64,000 nt of DNA from Triticum aestivum (GCF_018294505.1 NC_057796.1:191111893-191175892), one strand, 5' to 3'; positions 46,656 to 58,662 are shown, counted from the stretch's first letter. Numbers and translations are program-made. Notes: generated by a model not told the origin, from the sequence alone.

Positions 46656-49600
46656 TCAAGTGTAATAAGGCCGAAGCTGAGCTATGTTCCACGGCCGGCA
46701 GGTCTCCTCCTCCGACTTACGTGAATCTTTGTGCTCCCGAACATCGATAAGGTAGTATGACCCGTTGTGCAAGTTCTTGCTGACCACAAAGGGCCCTTCC
46801 CAAGGTGGGGATAGTTTGTGTGCATCTGTTTGATCCTGGATGAGCCAGAGCACCAAATCACCTTCCTGAAAGGTCCTGGACTTAACCCGACGGCTGTGAT
46901 AGCGGCGCAGGTCTTGTTGGTAAATCACCGAGCGAGCTGCTGCTACGTCACGTTGTTCGTCCAACAAGTCAAGAGCATCTTGACGCGCCTGCTCATTATC
47001 CGCCTCGACATAGGCCGCCACTCGAGGTGAGTCATGACGGATGTCGCTAGGGAGGACCGCCTTAGCTCCGTAAACCATGAAGAAAGGTGTGTAACCCGTA
47101 GACCTGTTAGGAGTAGTATTGATGCTCATAATATGGAAGGTAACTCCTCCACCCAACAACCCGGCGTCCGTTGCAAAGGGACCAAAAGCCGGGGCTTGAT
47201 GCCCTTCAAGATTTCCTGATTGGCTCTCTCAGCTTGACCATTGGATTGAGGGTGAGCCACTGATGAAACATCAAGCCGAATATGCTCTCGTTGACAAAAA
47301 TCCGCCATGGCGCCCTTAGATAGATTGGTACCATTGTCAGTTATAATGTTGTGTGGAAAACCAAAGCGAAAAATCTCCTTTTTCATGAACTGAATCGCCG
47401 TGGCTGCGTCACACTTACTAACTGGCTCTGCCTCAACCCACTTTGTGAACTTGTCAACCGCCACCAAGAGGTGGGTCTTCTTATCTTTGGACCTTTTGAA
47501 AGGCCCAACCATATCAAGCCCCCAGACTGCAAACGGCCAAGTGATTGGAATCATCCTCAACTCTTGAGCCGGCACGTGAGCCCGTCTTGAGAACTTCTGA
47601 CAACCGTCACATTTACTGACCAAGTCCTCTGCATCAGCGTGAGCCGTCAGCCAATAAAAACCATGACGAAAAGCCTTGGCCACAAGGGATTTTGAGCCGG
47701 CATGATGGCCACAATCCCCCTCGTGAATCTCATGTAAAATTTCTTGACCTTCCTCAGAGGAAACACAACGCTGAAAAACTCCAGTGACACTGTGATGATG
47801 CAGCTCGCCATTGACAATTATCATTGACTTAGACCGCCGAGTTATTTGTCTGGCCAAAGTTTCATCCTCAGGCAATTCTCCCCGGGTCATATAAGCCAAG
47901 TACGGCACTGTCCAATCTGGGATAACGTGGAGAGCCGCCACCAACTGTGCTTCTGGGTCAGGAACAGCCAAGTCTTCCTCTGTAGGTAACTTGACAGAAG
48001 GGTTATGCAGAGTATCCAAGAAAGTATTAGGCGGCACCGGCTTTCGCTGAGAGCCTAACCGGCTTAATGCATCAGTCGCCTCATTCTTTCTGCGATCGAT
48101 GTGCTCTACTTGGTAACCCTGAAAATGTCCAGCAATGGCATCAACTTCGCGGCGATAAGCCGCCATGAGGGGGTCCTTGGAATCCCACTTGCCTGATACT
48201 TGTTGGGCCACCAAATCTGAGTCGCCAAAGCACCTTACCCGGCTTAAGCTCATCTCCTTAGCCATCCGAAGACCATGGAGCAAGGCCTCGTACTCAGCTC
48301 CATTGTTAGTACAGGGAAACATCAACCGTAGTACATAACAAAACTTGTCACCTCGAGGGGAAGCTAACACAACTCCAGCCCCCGAGCCCTCCAATTGCCT
48401 GGATCCGTTGAAGTGAATAGTCCAATATGTATTATCCGGTTTCTCTTCAGGCACCTGCAGCTCTGTCCAATCGTTGATGAAATCCACCAATGCTTGAGAT
48501 TTGATAGCAGTGCGTGGCACGTACTTTAGACCATGAGGCCCGAGTTCTATGGCCCACTTAGCAACTCTTCTAGTGGCTTCTCTGTTTTGGATGATATCTC
48601 CTAGGGGAGCAGAACTAACCACAGTGATAGGGTGGCCTTGGAAATAATGCTTAAGCTTTCGGCTTGCCATGAACACCCCATAAACAAGCTTCTGCCAATG
48701 TGGATACCGTTGCTTAGACTCAATAAGTACTTCACTAACGTAGTAAACCGGCCGCTGAACCGGATGTTCCTTACCCGCCTCCTTACGCTCCACCACCACA
48801 GCCACACTGACGGCTCGTGTGTTAGCGGCTACATACAACAACAAGGGCTCCTTATTGATAGGAGCAGCAAGGACTGGCGGCTCAGCTAGCTGTCTTTTCA
48901 AATCCTCAAAAGCAGCATTAGCAGCGTCATTCCAGACAAAATCATCTGTTTTCTTCATCATCTGATATAGTGGCATGGCTTTTTCGCCCAACCGGCTTAT
49001 AAACCGACTCAAAGCAGCGATGCGACCCGCCAGACGCTGGACGTCATTTATGCACGCCGGCTTAGCCAGAGAGGTGATTGCCTTGATCTTCTCCAGGTTA
49101 GCTTTGATGCCTCTGTGAGAAACCAGAACACCCAAGAGCTTGCTTGCAGGAACACCAAAAACACACTTGGCCGGATTAAGCATCATCTTGTAGACCCGGA
49201 GATTATCAAAGGTCTCTTTCAGATCATCTACCAAGGTTTCCTTCTCTCTGGATTTTACCACAATATCATCCACATAAGCATGAACGTTGCGCCCAATCTG
49301 ATTGTGGAGACAATTCTGTACGCACCGCTGGTAAGTCGCCTGTGCACTCTTGAGCCCAAAAGGCATAGACACATAACAGAAGGCTCCAAAGGGAGTGATG
49401 AACGTCGTCTTCTCTTGGTCCTTAACTGCCATTTTGATCTGATGGTATCCAGAGTAAGCATCCAAAAAACTCACAACCTGTCGTAGCATCAATAATTTGA
49501 TCAATACGGGGGAGAGCAAAAGGATCAGCCGGACAAGCCTTGTTTAAATCCGTATAGTCCACACACATACGCCAGGTGCCATTCTTCTTGAGCACGAGCA

Positions 49601-49850
49601 CCGGGTTAGCTAACCATTCTGGATGAAAGACTTCAACGATAAACCCGGCCGCCAAGAGCCGGGCTACTTCCTCACCAATGGCTTTCCGCCTCTCCTCATT
49701 AAACCGCCGGAGGAATTGCCTGACTGGCTTAAATTTCGGATCAATATTGAGAGTGTGCTCAGCGAGTTCTCTTGGTACACCCGGCATGTCAGAAGGTTTC
49801 CATGCAAAGATGTCCCTGTTCTCACGGATGAACTCGATGAGCGCGCCTTC
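46656..49850 (-). pseudogene. Tat-2 pol: RT, two RNase H domains, integrase
   Basis: The minus-strand order matches Tat-1. Lesions: an 8-base deletion near 49470 inside reverse transcriptase (after DATTGCE), and a one-base deletion near 47126 in the integrase C-terminal part. The archaeal-type RNase H starts HFNGS, with Asn in place of the first catalytic Asp (codon at 48407-48409), so that domain is probably inactive. The integrase core is otherwise whole (LDMVGP, TDNGTN, SNGQAERANQE). The FISR residues missing in Tat-1 are present near 49000. Confidence 0.9.
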
Positions 49851-52800
49851 CTATTTCGGATCCAGATTGGCACTGATGCTGAACTGCTTAGATGACTCAC
49901 CTGGAACAAAGTCAACAAGTTTAGTCTCATCGGCCGACTTAAATTTCATTACCGGCTCATGCTCCGTGGTTGGCTTTTTCAAAGACGTCATATCTGCCGG
50001 GTCAACATTATCCTTGTAAAACTTCAACTCCTCTGTTGCACAAACAGATTCAGCGTAAGCAGCGTCACCTTCCTCACACTCCAAGGCTATCTTTCGGCTG
50101 CCATGAACCGTAATGGTCCCATTGTGACTCGGCATCTTGAGCTGCAAATACACGTAACACGGCCGTGCCATGAACTTGGCATAAGCCGGCCGCCCAAATA
50201 AAGCATGGTACGGGCTTCTTATTTTAACCACCTCAAAAGTCAGTTTTTCCGCCCTGTAGTTGTATTCATCTCCAAAGGCCACTTCCAGCTCGATCTTACC
50301 GACTGGATACGCCGACTTACCGGGCACCACCCCATGGAAAACAGTGTTGGACTGGCTGAGGTTTTTATCACTTAATCCCATACGACGGAAGGTCTCATAA
50401 TAGAGGATGTTGATGCTACTGCCTCCGTCCATGAGCACTTTAGTGAATTTGTACCCCCCAACCTGAGGAGCCACCACCAAGGCCAGGCGACCCGGATTAT
50501 CAACCCGGGGAGGGTGATCTTCCCTACTCCATACAATAGGCTGCTCAGAGCATCTTAAATAGCATGGAACCGTCGGCTCAACAGCATTTACAGCCCTCTT
50601 ATGAAGCTTCTGGTCTCGCTTGCACAGACTGGTAGTAAACACATGATACTGTCCACCATTGAGCTGCTTTGGATTGGTTTGGTATCCCCCCTGCTGCTGC
50701 TGCTGATTACCCTGGCCAGATTGTTGATTAAATCCTCCTTGAAAATTCTAAGAATTGGAATTAGAGCCGCCGCCCGGGCCATGAAAGCCGCCGGCGCCGG
50801 AGCCGCCGCCCTGCCCATTGTTTCCATTAAAAGCGTTGGAATTTTTGAAGGCTTTCATTATTGCGCAGTCTTTCCATAGATGAGTGGCCGGCTTCTCCCT
50901 AGAGCCATGCCTTGGACAGGGCTCATTCAACAATTGCTCAAGCGTCGGGCCTGACCCGCCGGCTCGGGGAGGTGGTCTCCCCTTACGTCGGTGGTTGTTA
51001 CCCTGCGCATTGGTGTTGGCCACAAACTCCATACTGCCATCAGCCTTACGTTTGTTACCTCCCTGGTTCGCCGGGTTATGCTGAGGGCCCTTGCCGTTGC
51101 CATTCTTCTTTCCCTTCCCTGTCCTTTCATCATCAGACGCGGGATCCTTGGTACTATCAGAGTCGGCGTACTTGACCAGAGCCGCCATCAGCGTACCCAT
51201 ATCATTGTAATCATGCTTGAGCCGCCCGAGCTTCATCTTCAGGGGCGCAAAACGACAATTTTGCTCCAACATCAAGACTGCAGAGTCAGCATCCATCTTA
51301 TCAGATGAATGTATTATCTCTTTGACCCGGCGAACCTAATGGGTTGTAGACTCGCCCTCTTGCTGCTTGGAATTAGTCAAATCCACAATTGACATAGATT
51401 GTCTACATGTATCTTTGAAGTTTTGGATGAACCGGGCTTTTAGCTCTGCCCATGACCCGATAGAATTAGGCGGCAGTCCTTTCAACCAAGTGCGGGCAGT
51501 CCCATCCAACATCATGGTGAAGTATTTGGCCATTGCCGCTTCGCTGACCTCCAGCAACTCCATAGCCATCTCGTAGCTCTCGATCCATGCTCCGGGTTGT
51601 AAATCAACCGTGTAATTAGGTACCTTCCTAGGTCCTTTGAAATCCCTGGGCAGACGTTCATTACGGAGAGCCGGCACCAGACAAGGGACACCTCCGGTCC
51701 TCGTAGGTACGCCCGCCTCGATAGAAGCCGTCGGATAAACCGGGAGGGGCTGGTAAGCTGTCAGCTGAGCCGCCTGCTCCGCCTCTTGTCGTGCTCTGTC
51801 TTTGTCTACCGCGTTAAAGGCTCCATTATGTGCCGGGCCGTGGCCAGCTGGCAAGTCACGGCGCCGGACGTTGCTTGAGCCGGTCGCTGAAACCATGTGT
51901 CTGCTATAACTTGGGCTCCGGTTTGGACGGGGGGTTGAATGAATCCTGTCCCGGCTATATGAATATGCCTCCTGTTGCGCCAGAGCCGTCTGAAGAAGTT
52001 CTCTGACCCGACGGGTTTCGACCGCCGTCGGAGAGTCGCCCTCGACTGGGAGAGCCGCCAGTCGCGCCGCTGCGGCGATCATGTTTTCCAACGGGTTCGC
52101 ATAATGACCCGATGGTATAGGCACGTATTGAGGCGGGGCAGTGTTCACACGGGGAGGCCCCATCACTTGCGGTTGAATCAGCGTTCCAGCCCCGGGTGCC
52201 GTGATTTCTGGCGGGTTACTGGGCCCTGCACCAGGCGTGTTGAAGAGGTTTCAAGGATCGTAAACCGGAGGGAGTCGAGATTGAGCCTTCTGATGCCTCC
52301 TTCTCATGATCTCATTGGATGTGTTCTGATCCATCGTAAGCCGGAAAGACTGCGCCTGAATCAGCTGAGTCTGGGCGTCGAGAGTCGCCCATTCTGCAGC
52401 CATCCTGATCCCTTCCGCTGCCAGATCTTCCTTGGCTCTCACTATATCCAGCTTTAACTGTGCCACCTCCGCATCATGTTGAGCTTGATCCGCTGGGACG
52501 ACCGTAGCGGTTAACAGGGCCGTCATCTTATCCGTGAGATCCATCAGCACCTGAGCCGGCGAGTGCACAGGGCCTCCTGCCCCAGCGGCGGAGCTTTGAA
52601 CAAGTTGTGTGCCGGCGATGAAGATTCCGACCCGGCTCGGCGGCTCAAGGGGGTCCGGAATACTGTCGCCATCGGAACAACCCCTGAGCCTGCCATCTTG
52701 AAGTTGATATAACGAGTCGGTCTCACCTGTGGATGACTCACCGTCAGAGCGGGTGGCCGTCTCCTCGCGAGATCCAGATCCTTCAAAGAGTTCTCCATGG

Positions 52801-53044
52801 ACACATCCCACGAAAGCACGCTTCAAGGCCGGCAGAGTCCGGGCGGGTCTTGCACGCTGAGCCGTCTTGACGGGGTCGGTGCAGATGTCCGGCTCAGGGC
52901 CCGGCTCGCCAATCTTGCCAATGAAAACGTGGATTTCGCCGAAGGGGACCCGGTACCCGTACTCAATTGAGCCGGCGTCGGGGCCCCAGCCTGCGTCTTC
53001 GATGTAGAGCTTGTCGCGACGACTTCTGGTCATCCGGCCCACAG
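49851..53044 (-). pseudogene. Tat-2 gag and protease (disrupted)
   Basis: One minus-strand frame runs from the first ATG after the primer-binding site (about 53034) to the shared TAG at 49851-49853. It is broken by TGA at 52251-52253, TAG at 51336-51338 and TAG at 50748-50750, but has no frameshift, unlike Tat-1. The protease block is LMDGGSSINILYYETF near 50430. The capsid-like block AWIESYEMAMELL lies near 51590. Confidence 0.87.
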
Positions 53045-53100
53045 CGTATCCCTTGAGCCCTTCGAAGCTGCCCTTCAAGAACTCAAATCCACCGTGCGCT

Positions 53101-53119
53101 GGCCCCACGGTGGGCGCCA
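53101..53119 (-). other. Tat-2 primer-binding site
   Basis: Identical over 19 bases to the Tat-1 site, two bases inside the 5' LTR end. Confidence 0.85.
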
Positions 53120-53121
53120 AC

Positions 53122-53573
53122 TATCGTGGAATTGTCACGGCAGATGTCCTCGTGCAAGGACTTAGTCATGGAGCCATCGCAGCTAGGAAGCTTAAAGGGG
53201 TTAAACGGGACAAAGGACACGAGGATTATACTGGTTCCCGGGAGCTAAACCGCCCCGCCTGGCTATCGATCTGATCTTACTTGTCCTGAACCGCCGCCGG
53301 GTCGTCCCTTTATACAGAAAGGTTAACGCCCCGCGGCTCTCAGAGTCCCGGCCGGCTCATAAACTGTGACCGGCTTGGACTCTTAACTATTCTTGCCTTA
53401 CACTACGAGTCATGCCACAACGGCGGTTTACCACTACGGGCCTTAAGTCGCCTCTAGGCCTTAGACCTATTACTAAACCGCCATCCTTAACCTGTCCTTG
53501 GGCTTCTGAATGAAGAGCTGTCGCAACGTAACCCGGCCCATCTCGGGCGGGTTACACCAGTATCTATATCCTC
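53122..53573 (-). repeat. Tat-2 5' LTR (with internal deletion and lost outer end)
   Basis: 452 bp against 520 bp for the other LTR. About 64 bases are deleted near 53237. The inner terminus reads TATCGTGG where the other LTR has TGTCGTGG. The outer end stops at ATATCCTC and lacks the final AACA, joining host copia LTR sequence directly. Confidence 0.88.
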
Positions 53574-53718
53574 GGTCGTTGTTTTGATGCTACTCGTCTT
53601 TCTCTATCCAACAAGCTTGAGTTTGCTCAATTCGGAGCTCATTTGCAGAAGTTATGGCAGTTTTGGTTTCCCGTGGAGTATACTTGTTTTCGTGGTAGTG
53701 GCTTTAGGATGGCGCCAG

Positions 53719-54067
53719 TGGTAGTACCGCGGTACCCAGCGGTAGTACCGCTTAGGAGTCACAGGCGGCAGTACCGCTCTGCAACGGTAGTACCGCCGGT
53801 GGGTCCTCAGCAGTAGTACCACTGCGGTACCAGGCCCCTACCGCGTCGACTCGAGGGGTCATTTTTCGTGTCGGATTGTGCGGTACTCCGCAGCGACAGT
53901 AGAGCGGCAGTGCCGCTCATGAGTGGTAGTACCGCCCTACCATCGCGGCAGTACCGCTCGAGTCCGTATCTCTCCTGCCCTCCTAACTCCACGGTAGTAC
54001 CGCCCGGGGGAGCGGTAGTACCGCTGTTCTCAGCGGTAGTACCGCTGCCTTATGCGGTAGTACCGCC
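53719..54067. repeat. Cluster of GCGGTAGTACCGC-type palindromes upstream of the LTR TATA box
   Basis: About 11-12 perfect or near copies, for example 53739-53751 and 53765-53777 and four in 53999-54067, in both spacing and flank irregular. The unit is an inverted repeat GCGGTA/TACCGC around a central base. The cluster ends about 50 bases before the TATA box. Confidence 0.75.
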
Positions 54068-54114
54068 CTCTGCGGGGCTGTTTTGGGGGTAACAGTTGGA
54101 TTGTTCCCCCCCAC

Positions 54115-54121
54115 TATAAAA
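54115..54121 (+). promoter_or_regulatory. Likely TATA box of the copia 2.7-kb LTR
   Basis: TATAAAA in a C-rich flank (CCCCCCACTATAAAAGGGGG). It would place the transcript start near 54145 and leave about 1 kb of R-U5. Confidence 0.6.
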
Positions 54122-55148
54122 GGGGGTCTTCTTCCCCAATGAACCTTATCTCTTGAGCTCGTGTTCTTCCCCCATTGTTGACCTTCTTCGAGCTTGCTAA
54201 CTCTCAATCCCTCCATGGATTCTTGCTAGTTTTTGAGGGAAAAGAGAGAGGAGATCTAGATCCACATTTCCACCAATCACTTTCTCCTCTATGTGAGGGG
54301 AACCCCTTGGATCTAGATCTTGGAGTTCTTGGTGTTCTCCTTCTTGTTCTTCCTCTCTTTTTCTTCCCTAGCATTAGTTGCTTCGGTGGGATTTGAGAGA
54401 GAAGGACTTGGGCACTCCGTGTGCCCTTGCCATTGCATTTGGTGCATCGGTTTGAGTTCTCCACGGTGATACGTGGAAGTTACAAGTTGAGAAGCTTATT
54501 ACTCTTGGGTGCTTGGTGCCCTTGAGCTTGTTCCTCTTGGGTGCTTGGGCGCCCTAGACGGTTGGTGGTGTTCGGAGCTCAATCATTGTGGTGTAAAGCT
54601 CCGGGCAAGCGCCGGGGTCTCCAATTAGGTTGTGGAGATCGCCCCGAGCAATTTGACGGGTACCGGTGACCGCCCCCAAGGGTTGCCAAAGTGTACGGGT
54701 TCGGTGACCGCCCTCAAGGGTCCCTTAGTGGAATCATGGCATCTTGCATTGTGCGAGGGCGTGAGGAGATTACGGTGGCCCTAGTGGCTTCTTGGGGAGC
54801 ATTGTGCCTCCACACCGCTCCAAACGGAGATTAGCATCCGCAAGGATGTGAACTTCGGGATACATCGTCGTCTCCGCGTGCCTCGGTTATCTCTTACCCG
54901 AACCCTTTACTTATGCACTTTACTTTGTGATAGCCATATTGTTTCTTGTCATATATCTTGCTATCACTTAGTTGTTTATCTTGCTTAGCATAAGTTGTTG
55001 GTGCACATAGGTGAGCCTAGTTGTTGTAGGTTTTGTGCTTGTCAAATTAACCGCTAGGTTTATTCCGCATTTGTTCAAGCCTAAACCATAATTATTTTAA
55101 AGCGCCTATTCACCCCCCCCCCCTCTAGGCGACATCCACGATCTTTCA

Positions 55149-55388
55149 ATTGGTATCAGAGCCTCGTCTCTCATTATAGGGCTTAACCGCCTAGAGAGTA
55201 AGGATGTCGACCAGGGGTTTAGGATTCTCTGACACTCTTAATTTCGATGGCACAAATTTTGATGTTTGGGGAATTCGCATGCTTAATCTCTTTAGGGTCA
55301 TGGACCCAAATTTAGAGCGAATTGTAGATATGGGTTTTTCTCCTCCAAAGGATCCCCAAAGATTATCTTTAGAGGATGAGAAAAACTC
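55149..55388 (+). pseudogene. Copia primer-binding site and gag N-terminus (truncated)
   Basis: TGGTATCAGAGC (55151-55162) is an initiator-Met type primer-binding site. Gag starts at 55204 with MSTRGLGFSDTLNFDG and shows the copia gag start (FDVWGIRMLNLF), then stops matching after EDEKNS at 55388. The remaining internal region is absent. Confidence 0.8.
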
Positions 55389-55757
55389 AGGTATTCCAGA
55401 ACTGCAACGATAAAATTGTGATGACAACACCTCGGAGCTCAACTCCCCGGGACACTGCCACAACCCCTAAATATCAGGAGGCACCAAGAACAATGTTCTC
55501 GTCACAAAACCATCGGAACGATTCTAAGATACCTGCGTGATCCTAATTTTTTTTTTGTGAAATTTGAGGAGAGAAGAGTCAAAACTTCTATGTCAGGAGG
55601 CCTCACCAGAGCGACGAAGGGACCGAGGAGTAAAAAAAATCCTACTCTCCGATATATATAATCCTAAGACTCAAAACATTTTTGTTCTAGACTCAACAAC
55701 GCTAGCGATTCGATCAAGCAGGGGCTCCTAAGTCGGGGATGGCTCTGATTACCAACT
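55389..55757 (-). other. Chromovirus leader and primer-binding site
   Basis: On the minus strand the primer-binding site TTGGTAATCAGAGCC (55755-55741) lies two bases inside the 5' LTR, followed by an untranslated leader up to the junction with copia gag at 55388/55389. No coding sequence is seen; the gag start is missing. Confidence 0.75.
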
Positions 55758-57493
55758 TGTAATGACCACGATGCGGCTATATCTCCCACGTGTCGAGGCA
55801 TGACTTAGAGGCATAACCGCATTGAAGGTATTGTCGCAAGAAGGGTCATCTTCACACAATCCCATGTAATGAACAAGAATGGGATAACGAGAGTTGGCTT
55901 ACAATCGCCACTTCACACAATACATAAATTAATTCATACATCATCCAAAATCCACACATAGACCGACTACGGTCAAATCCAAATAAAAATAAGATAACCC
56001 CAAATGCTAGATCCCCGATCGTCCCAACTGGGCACCACTACTGATCATCAGAAAAAGAAACATAGTAACAACCACGTTCCTCGTTGAACTCCCACTTGAG
56101 CTCGGTTGCGTCATCTGCACTGGTATCGTCGGCACCTGCAACTGTTTTGGTAGAATCTGTGAGTCACGAGGACTCAGCAATCTCACACCCATGAGATCAA
56201 GACTATTTAAGCTTGTAGGAAGGATGGGGTAATGAGGTAGAGCTGCAGCAAGCACTAAGCATATATGGTGGCTAACATACGCAAATGAGAGCGAGAAGAG
56301 AAACAACGCAACGGTCGCGAAGCTAGAAAATGATCAAGAAGTGATCCTGAAACTACTTACGTTCATTCATAACCCGAACCGTGTTCACTTCCCGGACTCC
56401 GCCGAAAAGAGACCATCACGGCTACACACACAGTTGATGTATTTTAATTAAGTCAAGTGTCAAGTTCTCTACAACCGGACATTAACAATTCTCATATGCC
56501 TCATAACCGCGGGCACGGCTTTCGAAAGATAACACCCTGCAGAGGTGTCCCAACTTAGCCCATTATAAGCTCTCACGGTCAATGAAGGATAAACCTTCTG
56601 CCGGGAAGACCCGATCAGTCTCGGAATCCCGGTTTACAAGACATTTCAACAATGGTAAAACAAGACCAGCAAAGCCGTCCGATGTGCCGACAAATCCCGA
56701 TAGGAGCTGCACATATCTCGTTCTCAGGGCACAACGGATGAGACATCCTATGAGTAAAACCAGGCCTCAAGTTTCCCCGAGGTGGCCCCGCAGTCTACTC
56801 GGTTCGGACCAACACTCGAAGGAGCACTGGCCCGGGGGGGTTAAAATAAAGATGACCCTCGGTCTCGCGAAAACCCAAGGGAAAAAGGCTTAGGTAGGCA
56901 AATGTAAAACCAAGGTTTGGCCTTGCTGGAGGAGTTTTATTCAAGGCGAACTGTCAAAGGGGTCCCATAAATCACCCAACCGCATAAGGAACGCAAACTC
57001 AAGGAACATAATACCGGTATGACGGAAACTAGGGCGGCAATAGTGGAACAAAACACCAGACATAAGGCCAAGCCTTCCACCCTTTACCAAATATATATAG
57101 ATGCATTAATTGAATAAGAGATATTGTGATATGCCAAACTATCCATGTTCCAACATGGAACCAACTTCAACTTCACCTGCAACTAGCAACGCTATAAGAA
57201 GGGCTGAGTAAAAGGGGTAACTTAGCCAAACAACGGTTTGCTAGGAAAGGATGATTAGAGGCTTGACATGGCAATATGGGAGGCATGATATGACAAGTGG
57301 TGGTAGCGCAACATAGCAATAGAACGAACAACTAGCAAAACAAAGATAGAAGTGATTTCGAGGGTATGGTCATCTTGCCTGCAAGGTTCTCAGAGTTGTC
57401 GAAAGCTTGATCCTCGTAAGCGTACTCAACAGGTTCCTCGTTCACGAACTCGTCTACCGGCTCTACCCACAGCAAAAACACAAGAAATGGAAC
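55758..57493 (-). repeat. Chromovirus 5' LTR, inner 1.7 kb
   Basis: It aligns with 17662-about 19400 with scattered substitutions and small indels. It is interrupted at 57493/57494 by another gypsy LTR and does not resume in the window. Confidence 0.88.
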
Positions 57494-58662
57494 TGTCGGA
57501 GTAAATGGCCACGGGTAGCCTAACCGACTGCCCCTGGCTCTTCCAAAAAATTATCAGGCCTTTGGGCCTTCAAGCACTCCAAGCATTGGACCACCTTCCC
57601 TGGCCGACTACCTCTGAAGCCGACTCACGGAAGGCGGCCCAGCCTCAGCAACCTCCCCCCCAGGATAACCACGGGGTGGCCGACTCCAGGAAGCCAGCCG
57701 TAAAGGATGCCGACTCCAAGAAGCTGGCCAAGACCGCAACCACCCAAGCTACGCCACAAAACGGTGACAAGACGGGTGTGGCCACAGTGCGGCCCACTAC
57801 CCCCGAAGCCCGAGGCAGGCATGGCCACAGGACGCCGTACGGGGCGGCCATCCCCCGTCCGGCTCGGCACTGTAGCCATGCTAGCCTCGACGTCACCCAC
57901 GGCAGACACCGGTACGGTCCACGGGCGGCGGGCCCCTTCAGCCAGAGAGAGGCGCGGAGGCGGCCCGGCTTCCCCCAGTCGGCCAAGGGCGTAGCCGGAC
58001 CCCAGGAGTCGGCTACCCCCTCCCTCGAAGCATGCGCCACATTAAGGAGACAAGACGAGGTAAGGCTACAGTGAGGGCCCTCGAGGCGGCCCACTGTAGC
58101 CACGATTACCTCAGCGAAGCCCTCGTCATCAGGGGCGAGGCTACAGTAAGCAGCCGCCGACAAGATCCTAGGCGGTGGGGCCGGCCTGTCGACCAAGAGG
58201 TCGGCAGCAGGCGGGACCCACTAGTCGGCGGGCCCGAACAGCCGGCGGAGAAGCCGGCGAGCGTAGACACTGACGGTTGGGGCCAGAGCCCAGCCGGATT
58301 ACAATTGTACCCCCGGGGGGTAGGCCTATATAAACCCCCCGGGGCACCCATGCAAAGGGTTGGCTTCTAAGCATAGCACACACACCATAGAGAGAGAGAA
58401 GCGAGAGCTAGCCTTGTTCTTCTTCTCCCTTGAACCCAACAGCTCTAGGAGCGATTGTAGCTACTTTTCCTGATCTAGTGACCATGCGGAGACCCCGCAG
58501 AGCAGGACTAGGGGTCTTATCTCCTCGGAGAGCCCCGAACCTGGGTAAGATCCGCCGGCGTGCATGTCTTCACCTCATCCCGTTTCCAGGCACCGGCGAC
58601 GTCTTATTGGCACCCACAATGATAAGCCACCCGTTGGCATATGTCGCACCTACCACCCGACA
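57494..58662 (+). repeat. 5' LTR of another gypsy element (1169 bp)
   Basis: Ends TGTCGG...CCGACA. GC-rich. TATATAAA at 58327-58334 is the likely TATA box. It is inserted in the chromovirus LTR; GGAAC (57489-57493) would be the left target duplication. A primer-binding site identical to that of the Tat elements starts at 58665. Confidence 0.88.

Larger units (their letters stand above)
40492..53573 (-). mobile_element. Tat-lineage Ty3/gypsy element Tat-2, minus strand, 13.1 kb
   Basis: Same layout as Tat-1 in reverse: 5' LTR 53573-53122, primer-binding site 53119-53101, gag-pro-pol 53044-46656, spacer, antisense gene (plus strand 42059-45548), purine tract and 3' LTR 41011-40492. No clean target duplication is seen, because the outer end of the 5' LTR is missing its last bases. 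I count about 17 differences over the 452 shared LTR bases (3.8%), so it looks somewhat older than Tat-1. Confidence 0.92.
53574..55148 (+). repeat. Copia 2.7-kb LTR, right part
   Basis: Continues the LTR interrupted at 40491. It holds a cluster of near-palindromic GCGGTAGTACCGC units (53719-54067), a TATA box (54115-54121) and a C-run (55111-55121) near its end, and it closes with CTTTCA before the primer-binding site. Confidence 0.8.
39399..55388 (+). mobile_element. Truncated Ty1/copia element with a 2.7-kb LTR, split by Tat-2
   Basis: The 5' LTR is 39399-40491 plus 53574-55148, followed by an initiator-Met type primer-binding site and 186 bases of gag. The rest of the internal region and the 3' LTR are missing; at 55389 the sequence is chromovirus leader in minus orientation. 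So a deletion has removed the copia 3' part and some chromovirus gag. A long LTR with this gag start fits the SIRE/Maximus type of copia (low-confidence inference). Confidence 0.8.
17662..57493 (-). mobile_element. Ty3/gypsy chromovirus, minus strand, split by nested elements
   Basis: The pieces read in order on the minus strand: 5' LTR part (57493-55758), primer-binding site and leader (55757-55389), gag (39398-38656), pol (38661-35599 and 22467-22067), purine tract, then 3' LTR (22030-17662). The two LTR pieces are homologous over about 1.7 kb (17662-19400 with 55758-57493). Interruptions are the Tat-1 element inside the integrase C-terminal region, a copia element plus Tat-2 inside gag, and another gypsy LTR inside the 5' LTR. 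The C-terminal block beside the 3' LTR looks like a chromodomain, and together with LTRs over 4 kb this suggests the Tekay/Del branch (inference). The 5' end of the element lies outside the window. Confidence 0.85.

Noticed and set aside
57505..58383. Several Pro/Ala/Arg-rich frames on both strands
   Set aside because: They lie within an LTR of high GC content and have no conserved domain.
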